A stretch of DNA of 64,000 nt from an uncultured Lachnospiraceae bacterium (GTDB taxonomy: Bacteria > Bacillota > Clostridia > Lachnospirales > Lachnospiraceae): assembly GCA_934309145.1 (NCBI GenBank), contig CAKRCW010000003.1:124001-188000 (forward strand), read 5' to 3'. The first letter of the stretch is position 1, and each line of letters opens with the position of its first letter. Positions 52,053 through 60,469 of this stretch are shown here, in pieces. Both the position numbers and the translations under genes were made by a program. Below the pieces are notes generated by a model, which saw nothing but the letters and a program-made list of their open reading frames with translations, was not told the DNA's origin and did not search any database.

Positions 52053-53291
52053 ATGAAAGAAAAAAAACAGAATATAAGAATAGTAATAGGGATTATAGTA
52101 TTTACCGTTATATTGATATATCTTGTAAATAATATTGGATTAGTTGGAAGAATTATCAAAATGATATGGTCTCTTTTGTTTCCGTTTGTGCTGGGGTGCG
52201 GAATAGCATTTGTTATCAATATACCGATGCGGAGCATAGAGAATAGTGTATTTAAAAATGAAAAGGGAAGATTATACAGGTGGAGAAGAGTTATAAGTAT
52301 GTTTTTGGCATATTTGATGGCTTTGCTAGTGATTCTGCTGGTTATATTCGTGGTCGTTCCTGAGGTAGCAGATACAATTGCGTCAATTAAGGATAAGCTG
52401 CCTGGATTTATCGAAGATGCGAAAAAATGGTTATTAAGATATACAGAAAAATTCCCTGAGATTACCCGGAAAATTGATGATTTTGAACCGGATTTTAGTA
52501 AAATAGGAAGCTTGTTCGTAGATAATGGCTCAACTATTATTACAACAACAGTTTCTGTATTTTCATCTATAATAGGTACAATTATAAATGTTTTGGTTGG
52601 TATAGTATTTTCATTCTATATATTGTTTCAGAAGGAAAAGATGGCGAAACAGTTGAAAATGGTGTGTTATGCTATATTTAAAGAAGACACGGCGGATGAG
52701 CTTATGGTATTTGGAAAGATAGCCAATATAACCTTTTCAAAGTTTTTTTCATGTCAGTTCAGAGAGGGTATAATACTTGGAGCTATGTTCATGATAGTTA
52801 TGATGATATTTGGCTTTCCGTATCCGTTAACTGTTGGTGTGCTTATTGCGTTTACCGCCATGATACCTGTATTTGGAGCATTTATAGGATTGTTCATAGG
52901 CTGCTTTTTAATATTAGTTGAGTCGCCTTCGTATTTGTTGTGGTTTATTATATTGTTTTTTGTGTTACAGTTCATAGAGAACTACTTTATTTATCCAAGG
53001 TTAGTTGGTGGAGATATAGGTTTGTCTGCAATATGGGTTTTGCTTGCGGTTATTGTTGGCGGAGACCTTATGGGCGTTGTTGGCATGCTTGTGTTCATTC
53101 CGCTTGCGTCGGTTATTTATGCGTATGTGCGAAGTATTATATATAGAAGACTTAAGAAGAAAAATATTAATGTGGATGATAAAACGGTGTCAGATAACGT
53201 TATGCCGCTTATGGAGGGGAGAAGACGATTGTTTAGCCCAAGAAGGACCAGTGAGGACGCAGATGAATCAGAGCAAGCAAATGAAAACTAG
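52053..53291 (+). CDS. AI-2E transporter family permease (PerM-like)
   Basis: The protein has 412 residues with eight or so predicted membrane segments (for example VVIFT... near the start, then FPYPLTVGVLIAFTAMIPVF and WFIILFFVLQFIENYFIYPR). These match the AI-2E/PerM family, which includes Na+/H+ antiporter-like and quorum-signal exporters. Both termini are charged, the C-terminus long and polar. Substrate unknown. It lies 36 bp upstream of the DUF815 gene. Confidence 0.85.
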   Translation: MKEKKQNIRIVIGIIVFTVILIYLVNNIGLVGRIIKMIWSLLFPFVLGCGIAFVINIPMRSIENSVFKNEKGRLYRWRRVISMFLAYLMALLVILLVIFVVVPEVADTIASIKDKLPGFIEDAKKWLLRYTEKFPEITRKIDDFEPDFSKIGSLFVDNGSTIITTTVSVFSSIIGTIINVLVGIVFSFYILFQKEKMAKQLKMVCYAIFKEDTADELMVFGKIANITFSKFFSCQFREGIILGAMFMIVMMIFGFPYPLTVGVLIAFTAMIPVFGAFIGLFIGCFLILVESPSYLLWFIILFFVLQFIENYFIYPRLVGGDIGLSAIWVLLAVIVGGDLMGVVGMLVFIPLASVIYAYVRSIIYRRLKKKNINVDDKTVSDNVMPLMEGRRRLFSPRRTSEDADESEQANEN

Positions 53292-53327
53292 AAATATAAT
53301 AACATTAAACGAAAGGATGTTGAAAAA

Positions 53328-54641
53328 ATGTACAAGCAGATACCTGGATTAGTTTTATATAGAGATTTGGGAGAGGACAGCATATTATATAAGCTTGCGG
53401 ATATTTTCCGTGATAAGGATTACAGACTCGCAAGTGACGAGGAGTTGGTGAGCCGCATTTACCAGCAGATAAAGAGACTTCTTGATGTGGCTACAAGCTA
53501 TGGCTTTAACCGTAATCTGTGGCAGGATTATCTTGCATTTTTGCTTATCACAAATGAGAATTCATTTACGCTTACCTGTGAGAAGGTTGGTGCCGGTGAT
53601 GGAACCGTAAATAAATTTGCCAAGAATGATTACGCTATATTTATGAAGCTGTTCCATTTTGATTTCTCTAAGATAGAGATGGAATTAGGAATAGACTGCT
53701 TCTCGACAATCACAGATTATCATTCGCTTCCTAAGAAGGAACAGATGTATAACCAGAATGTGAGTGAGAAGGTGCGTTATATAAGCGACCATGTCAGTGC
53801 GGCAAAAAGCGTAGACGAGGTGTTTGATATAATGACTGGCTTCTATAAGCAGTATGGAGTTGGAATGTTTGGACTTAACAAGGCATTTCGTATACGACAT
53901 GAGGATGGCAGGGATATGGAGTTTATTGCCATAAATAATACAGATAAGGTTATGCTGTCAGATTTGGTTGGATATGAGCTTCAGAAGCAGAAGCTTATAG
54001 ACAATACAGAGGCATTTGTGCAGGGAAGAAAGGCTAATAACGCACTTCTTTTTGGTGATAGCGGAACAGGTAAATCTACCAGCATAAAGGCAATTATAAA
54101 TGAGTATTATGACCAGGGACTTCGTATGATTGAGATATATAAGCATCAGTTTAAGGATTTGTCGGCGGTCATCTCGCATGTGAAGAACAGAAACTATAAG
54201 TTTATAATTTACATGGATGATTTATCATTTGAGGAGTTTGAGATTGAATATAAGTACCTTAAAGCTGTTATAGAGGGCGGACTTGAGACTAAGCCTGACA
54301 ATGTGCTTATTTACGCAACATCTAACCGGAGACACCTTATTAAGGAAACGTGGAATGACAGAGATGACGTTGTCCAGGACAATGGTATGCACCGTTCAGA
54401 TACTATGCAGGAGAAATTGTCTCTTGTCAATCGTTTTGGTGTTACTATTTCATACTCAAAGCCATCAAAGAAGGAGTATAACACAATAGTTACAGAGCTT
54501 GCAAAGAGATATCCGGAGATACATATGACAGAGGAGGAGCTTGTTGCCGAGGCTAACAAGTGGGAACTCTCACATGGTGGCGTTTCAGGTCGTACAGCAC
54601 AGCAGTTTATCAATTACCTTGCTGGACGCATGGCAAATTAA
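53328..54641 (+). CDS. DUF815 family AAA ATPase
   Basis: The protein has 437 residues. The AAA region has ALLFGDSGTGKSTSIKAI near residue 240 (Walker A), KFIIYMDDLSFEEFEIE (Walker B) and sensor-like YATSNRRHLIKETWNDRDD. The DUF815 family is widespread and of unknown cellular role; the N-terminal 200 residues are helical and specific to the family. It follows the AI-2E permease with 36 bp, so the two are likely co-expressed. Confidence 0.85.
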   Translation: MYKQIPGLVLYRDLGEDSILYKLADIFRDKDYRLASDEELVSRIYQQIKRLLDVATSYGFNRNLWQDYLAFLLITNENSFTLTCEKVGAGDGTVNKFAKNDYAIFMKLFHFDFSKIEMELGIDCFSTITDYHSLPKKEQMYNQNVSEKVRYISDHVSAAKSVDEVFDIMTGFYKQYGVGMFGLNKAFRIRHEDGRDMEFIAINNTDKVMLSDLVGYELQKQKLIDNTEAFVQGRKANNALLFGDSGTGKSTSIKAIINEYYDQGLRMIEIYKHQFKDLSAVISHVKNRNYKFIIYMDDLSFEEFEIEYKYLKAVIEGGLETKPDNVLIYATSNRRHLIKETWNDRDDVVQDNGMHRSDTMQEKLSLVNRFGVTISYSKPSKKEYNTIVTELAKRYPEIHMTEEELVAEANKWELSHGGVSGRTAQQFINYLAGRMAN

Positions 54642-54698
54642 TATTGATATTTAATACTTGATTTGGTATTATTTGATGTAAGTTGGAGGTATAAAAAT

Positions 54699-54803
54699 AT
54701 GGTAGATTTCAGTAATAAAAAAGCACAAAAGAAAATTGCAGCAGTTATATGTGTGGTTCTTGTAGCCGCCATGGTAGTTGGTCTTCTTGTATCTTCTATT
54801 TAA
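54699..54803 (+). CDS. 34-residue single-span membrane miniprotein
   Basis: ATG at 54699 is 7-8 bases after GGAGGTATAAAA. The product has a polar, lysine-rich N-terminus (VDFSNKKAQKK) and one membrane span (IAAVICVVLVAAMVVGLLVS). This is the layout of small Firmicute membrane miniproteins such as Prli42 and DUF4044, but I cannot assign a family. A strong ribosome site, no overlap with neighbours, and the clean topology support it as a real gene. Confidence 0.65.
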   Translation: MVDFSNKKAQKKIAAVICVVLVAAMVVGLLVSSI

Positions 54804-54830
54804 GCGTTAAAATTCACGAAGGGTTATAAA

Positions 54831-54865
54831 CACCTAAGAATAGAATAATTCTATCATTTCAGGTG
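54831..54865 (+). other. Imperfect hairpin in the leader of the Lrp-like gene
   Basis: CACCT (54831-54835) pairs with AGGTG (54861-54865), and ATAGAA pairs with TTCTAT inside, separated by an internal loop. There is no T-run after it, so it is not a clear terminator. It lies between the miniprotein and the Lrp regulator, 55 bases before the start codon, and could be an mRNA or protein-binding element. Confidence 0.35.
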
Positions 54866-54919
54866 ATAAAATACATAAGGTTTTAGCCGACATGTAATTT
54901 AGGGAAAGAGGTAAAAAGC

Positions 54920-55402
54920 ATGAGAAATGAAATTTTGAAACTCTTGGAAACTGACAGCAGACTTACTGTTAAGGATATAGCCGCCATGGTAGGTGCAGAC
55001 GAGGCGGCGGTCGCGGCGGATATCAAGGCGATGGAGGACGAAAAGATAATATGTGGTTACCATACTCTTATTGACTGGGATAAGGTAGCTGACGAGATGG
55101 TTACAGCTCTTATAGAGGTCAAGGTTACTCCACAGCGTGAGCAGGGCTTTGATAAGATAGCTGAACGTATCCGTAACTTTGAGGAAGTTAATGCCGTATA
55201 TCTTATTGCAGGAGCTTATGATTTCATGATAATTCTTCAGGGTAAAACCTTACGTGAGATATCAAGATTTGTATCAGAGAGGCTTGCGGTAATAGATGAT
55301 GTGGTATCGACGTCCACTAATTTTGTATTGAAAAAGTATAAAGATCATGGCGTTGTATTTGATGCGCCAAGACAGGATGAAAGGTTGGCGATTGCACCGT
55401 GA
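54920..55402 (+). CDS. Lrp/AsnC family transcriptional regulator
   Basis: The protein has 160 residues. The N-terminal winged helix (LLETDSRLTVKDIAAMVGAD, MEDEKIICGYHTLIDWDKVA) binds DNA; the C-terminal RAM domain (VTALIEVKVTPQREQGFDKI, NAVYLIAGAYDFMIILQGKT) is a ligand and oligomer module. Family members respond to amino acids. It overlaps the aminotransferase gene by four bases (GTGA), so it probably controls it. Confidence 0.93.
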   Translation: MRNEILKLLETDSRLTVKDIAAMVGADEAAVAADIKAMEDEKIICGYHTLIDWDKVADEMVTALIEVKVTPQREQGFDKIAERIRNFEEVNAVYLIAGAYDFMIILQGKTLREISRFVSERLAVIDDVVSTSTNFVLKKYKDHGVVFDAPRQDERLAIAP

Positions 55403-56571
55403 GAAACCCATTATCAAAAGTAGTAACAGAGATTAAACCATCCGGTATCAGGAAGTTTTTTGATATAGTAAGTGAGATGCCGCACGCAATATCTCTTGGT
55501 GTTGGTGAACCGGATTTTGACACGCCTTGGCATGTTCGTGCTGAAGGTATAGCTTCCCTTGAGAAGGGAAAGACATTTTATACTTCAAATTCAGGTCTTA
55601 TAGAGCTTAGACAGGAGATTTGCAAGTGGTATAAGAGAAAATATGATGTTGATTATGACTATAAGAAGGAGGCTCTTCTTACAGTTGGAGGAAGTGAGGG
55701 AATAGATGTTGCCCTTCGTGCCATGCTCGATTATGGTGACGAGGTAATTATTCCGCAGCCATGCTATGTATCATATGTACCTTGTGTTGAGCTTGCAGGC
55801 GGTGTTCCTGTAACTATAGAGCTTAAGAATGAGAATGAATTCAGGCTTACACCACAGGAGCTGCTTGATGCCATCACGGATAAAACCAAGATTCTTGTCC
55901 TTGCATTTCCGAGCAATCCGACAGGTGCAATAATGACGAGAGAGGACTTGGAGCCTATAGCTAAGATATGTCAGGAGAAGGATATTTTTGTAATATCTGA
56001 TGAGATTTATTCTGAGCTTACATATGGCAATGAGAAGCACTGTTCCATAGCATCTATTCCTGGCATGAAGGAGAGAACTATAGTTATAAATGGATTCTCA
56101 AAAGCATATGCGATGACAGGCTGGAGACTTGGATATGCGCTCGCTCCTGAAATTATTGCCACACAGATGACTAAGATACATCAGTTTGCTATAATGTGTG
56201 CTCCGACTACAAGTCAGTATGCTGCTATATCAGCAATTAAGCATGGAGACTCTGATATAGAGAAGATGCGCACATCATATAACCAGAGAAGAAGATATCT
56301 GCTTAATGCATTTAGGGAGATGAATCTTCCTTGCTTCGAGCCAAAGGGTGCATTTTACATGTTCCCATGTATCAGGGAATTTGGTATATCAAGCGATGAG
56401 TTTGCGACACGCCTGCTTAAAGAAGAGGAGCTTGCGGTTGTTCCGGGAACAGCATTTGGCGATTGTGGCGAGGGATTCCTTAGAATTTCTTATGCTTATT
56501 CTATTGAGCAGTTGAGAGAGGCTATGGAGCGACTTGAAAGATTTATAACAAGACTGAGGGAAACAAATTAG
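55399..56571 (+). CDS. Class I/II PLP aminotransferase (aspartate/aromatic type)
   Basis: The protein has 390 residues with a GTG start that overlaps the lrp stop. PSNPTGAIMTREDLEPIAKI, SDEIYSELTYG, and NGFSKAYAMTGWRLGYALA with the Schiff-base lysine near residue 235 are class I aminotransferase motifs. The preferred substrate (aspartate, aromatic or N-acetyl amino acids such as PatA uses) is not clear. The lrp partnership suggests amino-acid-responsive control. Confidence 0.9.
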   Translation: MRNPLSKVVTEIKPSGIRKFFDIVSEMPHAISLGVGEPDFDTPWHVRAEGIASLEKGKTFYTSNSGLIELRQEICKWYKRKYDVDYDYKKEALLTVGGSEGIDVALRAMLDYGDEVIIPQPCYVSYVPCVELAGGVPVTIELKNENEFRLTPQELLDAITDKTKILVLAFPSNPTGAIMTREDLEPIAKICQEKDIFVISDEIYSELTYGNEKHCSIASIPGMKERTIVINGFSKAYAMTGWRLGYALAPEIIATQMTKIHQFAIMCAPTTSQYAAISAIKHGDSDIEKMRTSYNQRRRYLLNAFREMNLPCFEPKGAFYMFPCIREFGISSDEFATRLLKEEELAVVPGTAFGDCGEGFLRISYAYSIEQLREAMERLERFITRLRETN

Positions 56572-56573
56572 TT

Positions 56574-57065
56574 ATGCTTAATATAGTATTACATGAGCCG
56601 GAGATGCCGGCTAATACAGGAAATATAGGAAGAACCTGCGTTGCAGCAGGTCTTAGGCTGCATTTAATAGAGCCTATGGGCTTCCATATTAATGACAAGA
56701 TGGTTAAGAGAGCAGGCCTTGATTACTGGGATAAGCTTGATGTTACCATATATGATGATTACAACGACTTTCTGGCTAAGAATCCGGGAGCGAAGGTATA
56801 TATGGCAACAACCAAGTCCAAGCAGAAGTATACGGATGTAAGCTATGAGGAGGATGCGTATATAATGTTTGGAAAGGAGAGTGCAGGAATTCCTGAGGAG
56901 ATACTCTTAGATAACAAGGAAACCTGTGTAAGAATTCCCATGATGCCGGGAGAACGCTCGCTTAATCTCTCTAATTCTGTTGCTATTGTGGCATACGAGG
57001 CACTTAGGCAGCAGGGCTTTGAGGGACTTGAAACAGAGGGACAGCTGCACCATTATGAATGGTAG
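56574..57065 (+). CDS. trmL: tRNA (cytidine/uridine-34-2'-O)-methyltransferase TrmL
   Basis: The protein has 163 residues. MLNIVLHEPEMPANTGNIGR, MFGKESAGIPEEILLDN, and MPGERSLNLSNSVAIVAYEA are the SPOUT-fold motifs of TrmL. It methylates the ribose of the wobble base in tRNA-Leu. The gene lies two bases after the aminotransferase stop. Confidence 0.94.
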   Translation: MLNIVLHEPEMPANTGNIGRTCVAAGLRLHLIEPMGFHINDKMVKRAGLDYWDKLDVTIYDDYNDFLAKNPGAKVYMATTKSKQKYTDVSYEEDAYIMFGKESAGIPEEILLDNKETCVRIPMMPGERSLNLSNSVAIVAYEALRQQGFEGLETEGQLHHYEW

Positions 57066-57085
57066 GATAAGAGGACTGGTTTGAC

Positions 57086-58123
57086 ATGGAAGATAATAAA
57101 GTGGACTGGCTTGGAAAACCATATTATTCATTAGATGCATATTTTAAACACACCTATGGACAAAAGATATACAAGATTGCGGTTGATGCGGGACTTACCT
57201 GCCCCAACCGCGATGGAAGTATAGATAACCGTGGGTGTGTTTTTTGTAGTGCTGGCGGAAGTGGTGATTTTGCCGTCAAAATAGAGGACACACCGTACAG
57301 CCGACAGTATGATACGAGAGCATTTACAAGGGAATCATCTGTAAAGCTACAGATTGAACGAGGTATGGCGAAGTTTAACAAACGTGTCGGTGAGAAGTTT
57401 GTGATATATTTTCAGGCATATACCAATACCTATGGTGACATAGATTATCTAAGAAGGATATGGACACAGGCACTTGATGAGGAGAATGTTGTCGGTATAT
57501 CAATCGCAACAAGACCAGACTGTCTTGGACTTGACACAGATGGCTGGGGTAAGACGTGTGAAGGTATATTACCGCTTTTATCGGAGCTTAATAAGAAGTA
57601 TTCGGCTTGTGGAAAATTCATCTGGATTGAGCTGGGGCTTCAGACTATACATGAGAAAACGGCCAGGTATATAAGGCGTGGATATCCGCTTAGTGTGTAC
57701 GAGGATGCCACAAAGGCACTTACAGATATCGGTATTCCCTTTATAACTCATATGATTTTAGGACTTCCCTATGAAGATAAGAGTATGATGCTTGACACTG
57801 TAAGATATGTGTGTGAGAGTGGTGCTTCCGGAATCAAGCTTCAGCTGTTGCATGTTCTTAAGGGAACTGATTTGGAGAAGGATTACTACGACGGTGTATT
57901 TTCTGTTATGGAGATGGACGAGTATATTGATTTAGTTGTCGATGCTATCGGCATAATTCCAGAGGATATTGTAATTCACAGGGTTACCGGTGATGGCCCT
58001 AAGAATATTCTTGTCGCACCGCTCTGGTCGGGGAATAAGAGGGTAGTGTTAAATACTTTTCATAGGAGGCTTAAGGAGAGAGGGGTAAAGCAGGGAGGCT
58101 TTATATCCACATCCCAAGCATAA
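57086..58123 (+). CDS. Radical SAM protein, TIGR01212 (YhcC) family
   Basis: The protein has 345 residues. The three cysteines in CPNRDGSIDNRGCVFCSAGG follow the unusual long CX(11)CX(2)C spacing of this family, and DIDYLRRIWTQALDEENVVG and WIELGLQTIHEKTARYIRRG match it downstream. It binds a 4Fe-4S cluster and cleaves SAM, but the reaction is unknown. The 3' end overlaps the convergent spmB by 23 bases. Confidence 0.87.
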   Translation: MEDNKVDWLGKPYYSLDAYFKHTYGQKIYKIAVDAGLTCPNRDGSIDNRGCVFCSAGGSGDFAVKIEDTPYSRQYDTRAFTRESSVKLQIERGMAKFNKRVGEKFVIYFQAYTNTYGDIDYLRRIWTQALDEENVVGISIATRPDCLGLDTDGWGKTCEGILPLLSELNKKYSACGKFIWIELGLQTIHEKTARYIRRGYPLSVYEDATKALTDIGIPFITHMILGLPYEDKSMMLDTVRYVCESGASGIKLQLLHVLKGTDLEKDYYDGVFSVMEMDEYIDLVVDAIGIIPEDIVIHRVTGDGPKNILVAPLWSGNKRVVLNTFHRRLKERGVKQGGFISTSQA

Positions 58124-58625
58124 TACTTATGATAACCCCGGATATAGAGGCAAGCAACGCTCCTGCAAGTGTCCATCTGGTTTTTGTTACACTAACGGAC
58201 AGAAAATATACGGACATTGTATAAAATACGGTTTCGGTACTGCTCATCAGTATTGAGACTGTATTTCCGACAACGGAGTCTGTACCGAATGTATCGAATA
58301 TGTCGAGTGTCATTCCTGTAGCTGCTGATGATGAAAATATTCTCACGATGGCAACAGGAATTATCTCGGGATGTATACCGAGAGCGTTGGTTAAAGGTGA
58401 GAATATTGAGCATATTAATGCGAGACATCCTGAGCTTCGGAAGATTCCGACTGCAACGAGGAGTCCAATTAAAGTCGGAGCAAGCCCGGTTACCATTTTG
58501 AAACCATCTTTAACTCCGGTGAGGAATGCCTCATATACGGGGATTTTTTTGATTATGCCGTACAAAACAATATAGCAGATAACAATGGGTATGGCATAGT
58601 TTGATATGGAAAGCAGTATAGTCAT
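58101..58625 (-). CDS. spmB: Spore maturation protein SpmB
   Basis: The protein has 174 residues on the minus strand with several membrane segments. VKDGFKMVTGLAPTLIGLLV, HPEIIPVAIVRIFSSSAATG, and TIILMSSTETVFYTMS-like SILMSSTETVFYTMSVYFLS are the SpmB (Gate domain) features. In sporulating Firmicutes, SpmA and SpmB act together in spore core dehydration. No spmA is next to it here; upstream lies an intergenic stretch and then a divergent gene. Confidence 0.88.
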   Translation of the reverse strand: MTILLSISNYAIPIVICYIVLYGIIKKIPVYEAFLTGVKDGFKMVTGLAPTLIGLLVAVGIFRSSGCLALICSIFSPLTNALGIHPEIIPVAIVRIFSSSAATGMTLDIFDTFGTDSVVGNTVSILMSSTETVFYTMSVYFLSVSVTKTRWTLAGALLASISGVIISIMLGMWI

Positions 58626-58770
58626 ATATGATACATCCTTGAAAAATCATAGTGCTATATTATAATAATATATGATATTAGACGATAAAAATATTCGGGA
58701 TTGTGAATAAAAAATATTCACCTTGTGAACAATAACCTGAGCATATAAAATACGGGAGATAGTATTAAAA

Positions 58771-59799
58771 ATGAACAATAGATATGACAAATTTAATAAA
58801 GCAAAGAAAATATTTGTAACAACATTTTTATTTACAGAAATAATATTTTTTTCAGCACTTCCGGTTGTTGCATTTGAGCTGTCAGGTTTTGGCTTAAAAG
58901 GAGATAATGGAGACGTTTCTCAAAATGTTATCGCTGATAATATTGACAGTTATCAGGTTGAAAACAATATAAAAATAGGTTCTGTTAAAGGTATTGTCAA
59001 TACAGGAATTAACCTGTCAGGTATAGGACACGCTGTAACTGAGGCTGTGATGGCACCACAGAAGACTCCGGTGTATGATGAGCAAAGGTTTGTTGATGGA
59101 GAATACGTTGAGCAAAAATATATAGAGCCGCTTATCGAGTTTGCCAAGACAGATACCCGTGTCGCAAATGTACTTGCAAATGCTGATTTATATCCACAGG
59201 AGTTCTTGGAAATGCTTGCAAAATATCCTGAGACAGTGACCTTTGTCTCAGATTATCTATATTGCAGATATAATCAGGTGGCAGATAATGTCGGAGATGT
59301 AACAGAGGGAGAGATACCTCTTTTGCTTCAATGGGATGAACGATGGGGATATGCAGCTTATGGTGATGGATATATAGGAAATGGGGGATGCGGACCTACA
59401 TCTTTATCTATGGTTATTGTAGGGCTAACTGGTGATAATACTGTAACACCAAAGGTTGTTGCTGATTATGCAGCTGAAAATGGCTATTATGTTTCCGGGG
59501 CAGGAAGCTCGTGGACACTTATGTCAGAGGGAGCTAAGCATTTTGGTGTAGACGGAGTGATAATGTCATTTAGCAGGGATGAAATCTACAGAGCATTGGA
59601 GGAAGGACATCCGATAATATGCAGTGTAGGTGCTGGAGATTTCACCACAGAGGGACATTTTATAGTTTTGTCAGGAATAAAAGATGACAAAATATGTGTA
59701 AATGATCCTAATAGCAGTGTAAATAGTGGAAAACTCTGGACATACGAGGAACTCGCACCGCAGATAAGAAATTTGTGGGAATTCTCGTTATCGGAGTAG
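58771..59799 (+). CDS. Exported C39-family cysteine peptidase
   Basis: The protein has 342 residues. A hydrophobic N-terminal segment (FVTTFLFTEIIFFSALPVVA) after KAKK is a signal peptide. The catalytic C39_2 domain is LLLQWDERWGYAAYGDG, GNGGCGPTSLSMVIVGL with the cysteine, GHFIVLSGIKDDKICV with the histidine, and NDPNS with the aspartate. It should cleave peptides outside the cell. A 140-residue region of unknown fold precedes the peptidase. It lies 5' of the Tad locus. Confidence 0.85.
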   Translation: MNNRYDKFNKAKKIFVTTFLFTEIIFFSALPVVAFELSGFGLKGDNGDVSQNVIADNIDSYQVENNIKIGSVKGIVNTGINLSGIGHAVTEAVMAPQKTPVYDEQRFVDGEYVEQKYIEPLIEFAKTDTRVANVLANADLYPQEFLEMLAKYPETVTFVSDYLYCRYNQVADNVGDVTEGEIPLLLQWDERWGYAAYGDGYIGNGGCGPTSLSMVIVGLTGDNTVTPKVVADYAAENGYYVSGAGSSWTLMSEGAKHFGVDGVIMSFSRDEIYRALEEGHPIICSVGAGDFTTEGHFIVLSGIKDDKICVNDPNSSVNSGKLWTYEELAPQIRNLWEFSLSE

Positions 59800-59883
59800 G
59801 AGTTATCAACAGTGTATTTGTGAATTGATGTAGCAATGCTACAATGAGGAGCAAATAATAAAAAATGTGTATATATTTGTAAC

Positions 59884-59912
59884 TTTACAATTATAAATGG
59901 TCGTGTTATATT
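59884..59912 (+). promoter_or_regulatory. Sigma-A promoter for the Tad pilus operon
   Basis: TTTACA (59884-59889), a 17-base spacer and TATATT (59907-59912) form a good promoter. Transcription would start near 59918, about 110 bases before the first gene. Nothing else in the 229-base gap 59800-60028 explains expression of the tad genes. Confidence 0.5.
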
Positions 59913-59914
59913 CG

Positions 59915-59967
59915 GATTGTAGTCAAGACAAGGTATTCTGCCTGAGTGACTACAATCATTTTTCTTT
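59915..59967 (+). terminator. Terminator-like hairpin, possible attenuator of the Tad operon
   Basis: GATTGTAGTC (59915-59924) pairs with GACTACAATC (59948-59957) over ten base pairs, followed by ATTTTTCTTT. It can terminate the upstream peptidase transcript. The promoter at 59884-59912 points into it, and the start near 59918 would leave at least six base pairs of the stem in the tad leader. Confidence 0.6.
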
Positions 59968-60028
59968 AGTCACTATTTCATGGGTTTACACATACATGAG
60001 TGAATATATAAGGGAAGGAGGAGATGAG

Positions 60029-60469
60029 ATTAGATATATATTATTAATTGTGCTTGTAGCTGCTGCGGTTGTATCAGATATAAGAACATATCGCATACCT
60101 AACAGGCTAAATGCCCTTGGGTGCATGGTTGGTTTAACTGTGAATATATTTACAGGAGGAATAAATGGTGCAAGGGATAGCTTGATTGGCATGGCAGTTC
60201 CTGTATTTATGCTGGCTGTTCTTTTTTGTTTACATATTGTAGGTGCAGGAGATATAAAATTGTTTGCTGCTATGGGAGCCATTATAGGTATAGATATCTG
60301 GAGGATAGTTATATTTTCGTTTGTTGTCACAGCATTTGCAGGTGTTTTAATGGTAGCTTTCAGGTTTATCAGGAAGGTATACTCGGGTTTTACCAGAATT
60401 CATTTGTCAGTTTCTATCGCAGTTGGAACATTAATATATGTTATTGGGGGTGTTTTTTGTGAATTATAG
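60029..60469 (+). CDS. tadV: Prepilin peptidase of the Tad/Flp type, with apparent ATT start
   Basis: The protein has 146 residues when read from ATT at 60029. It begins RYILLIVLVAAAVVSDIRTY, the usual first membrane helix of A24 peptidases, and carries SDIRTYRIPN and VGAGDIKLFAAMG, the two catalytic aspartates (DxR... and GxGD). It cleaves the leader of Flp pilins. AAGGAGG (60015-60021) lies seven bases before the ATT. Upstream in-frame ATGs (59897, 59996) have no ribosome site, and the Shine-Dalgarno would lie inside the longer reading. Confidence 0.8.
   Translation: MRYILLIVLVAAAVVSDIRTYRIPNRLNALGCMVGLTVNIFTGGINGARDSLIGMAVPVFMLAVLFCLHIVGAGDIKLFAAMGAIIGIDIWRIVIFSFVVTAFAGVLMVAFRFIRKVYSGFTRIHLSVSIAVGTLIYVIGGVFCEL

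Noticed and set aside
54699..54803. Naming the miniprotein Prli42
   Set aside because: Size and topology are alike, but no shared sequence motif supports the name.
59800..60028. c-di-GMP riboswitch in the leader before the Tad genes
   Set aside because: I looked for the conserved CACGCAAAGC core and paired stems of the c-di-GMP-I motif and found neither.
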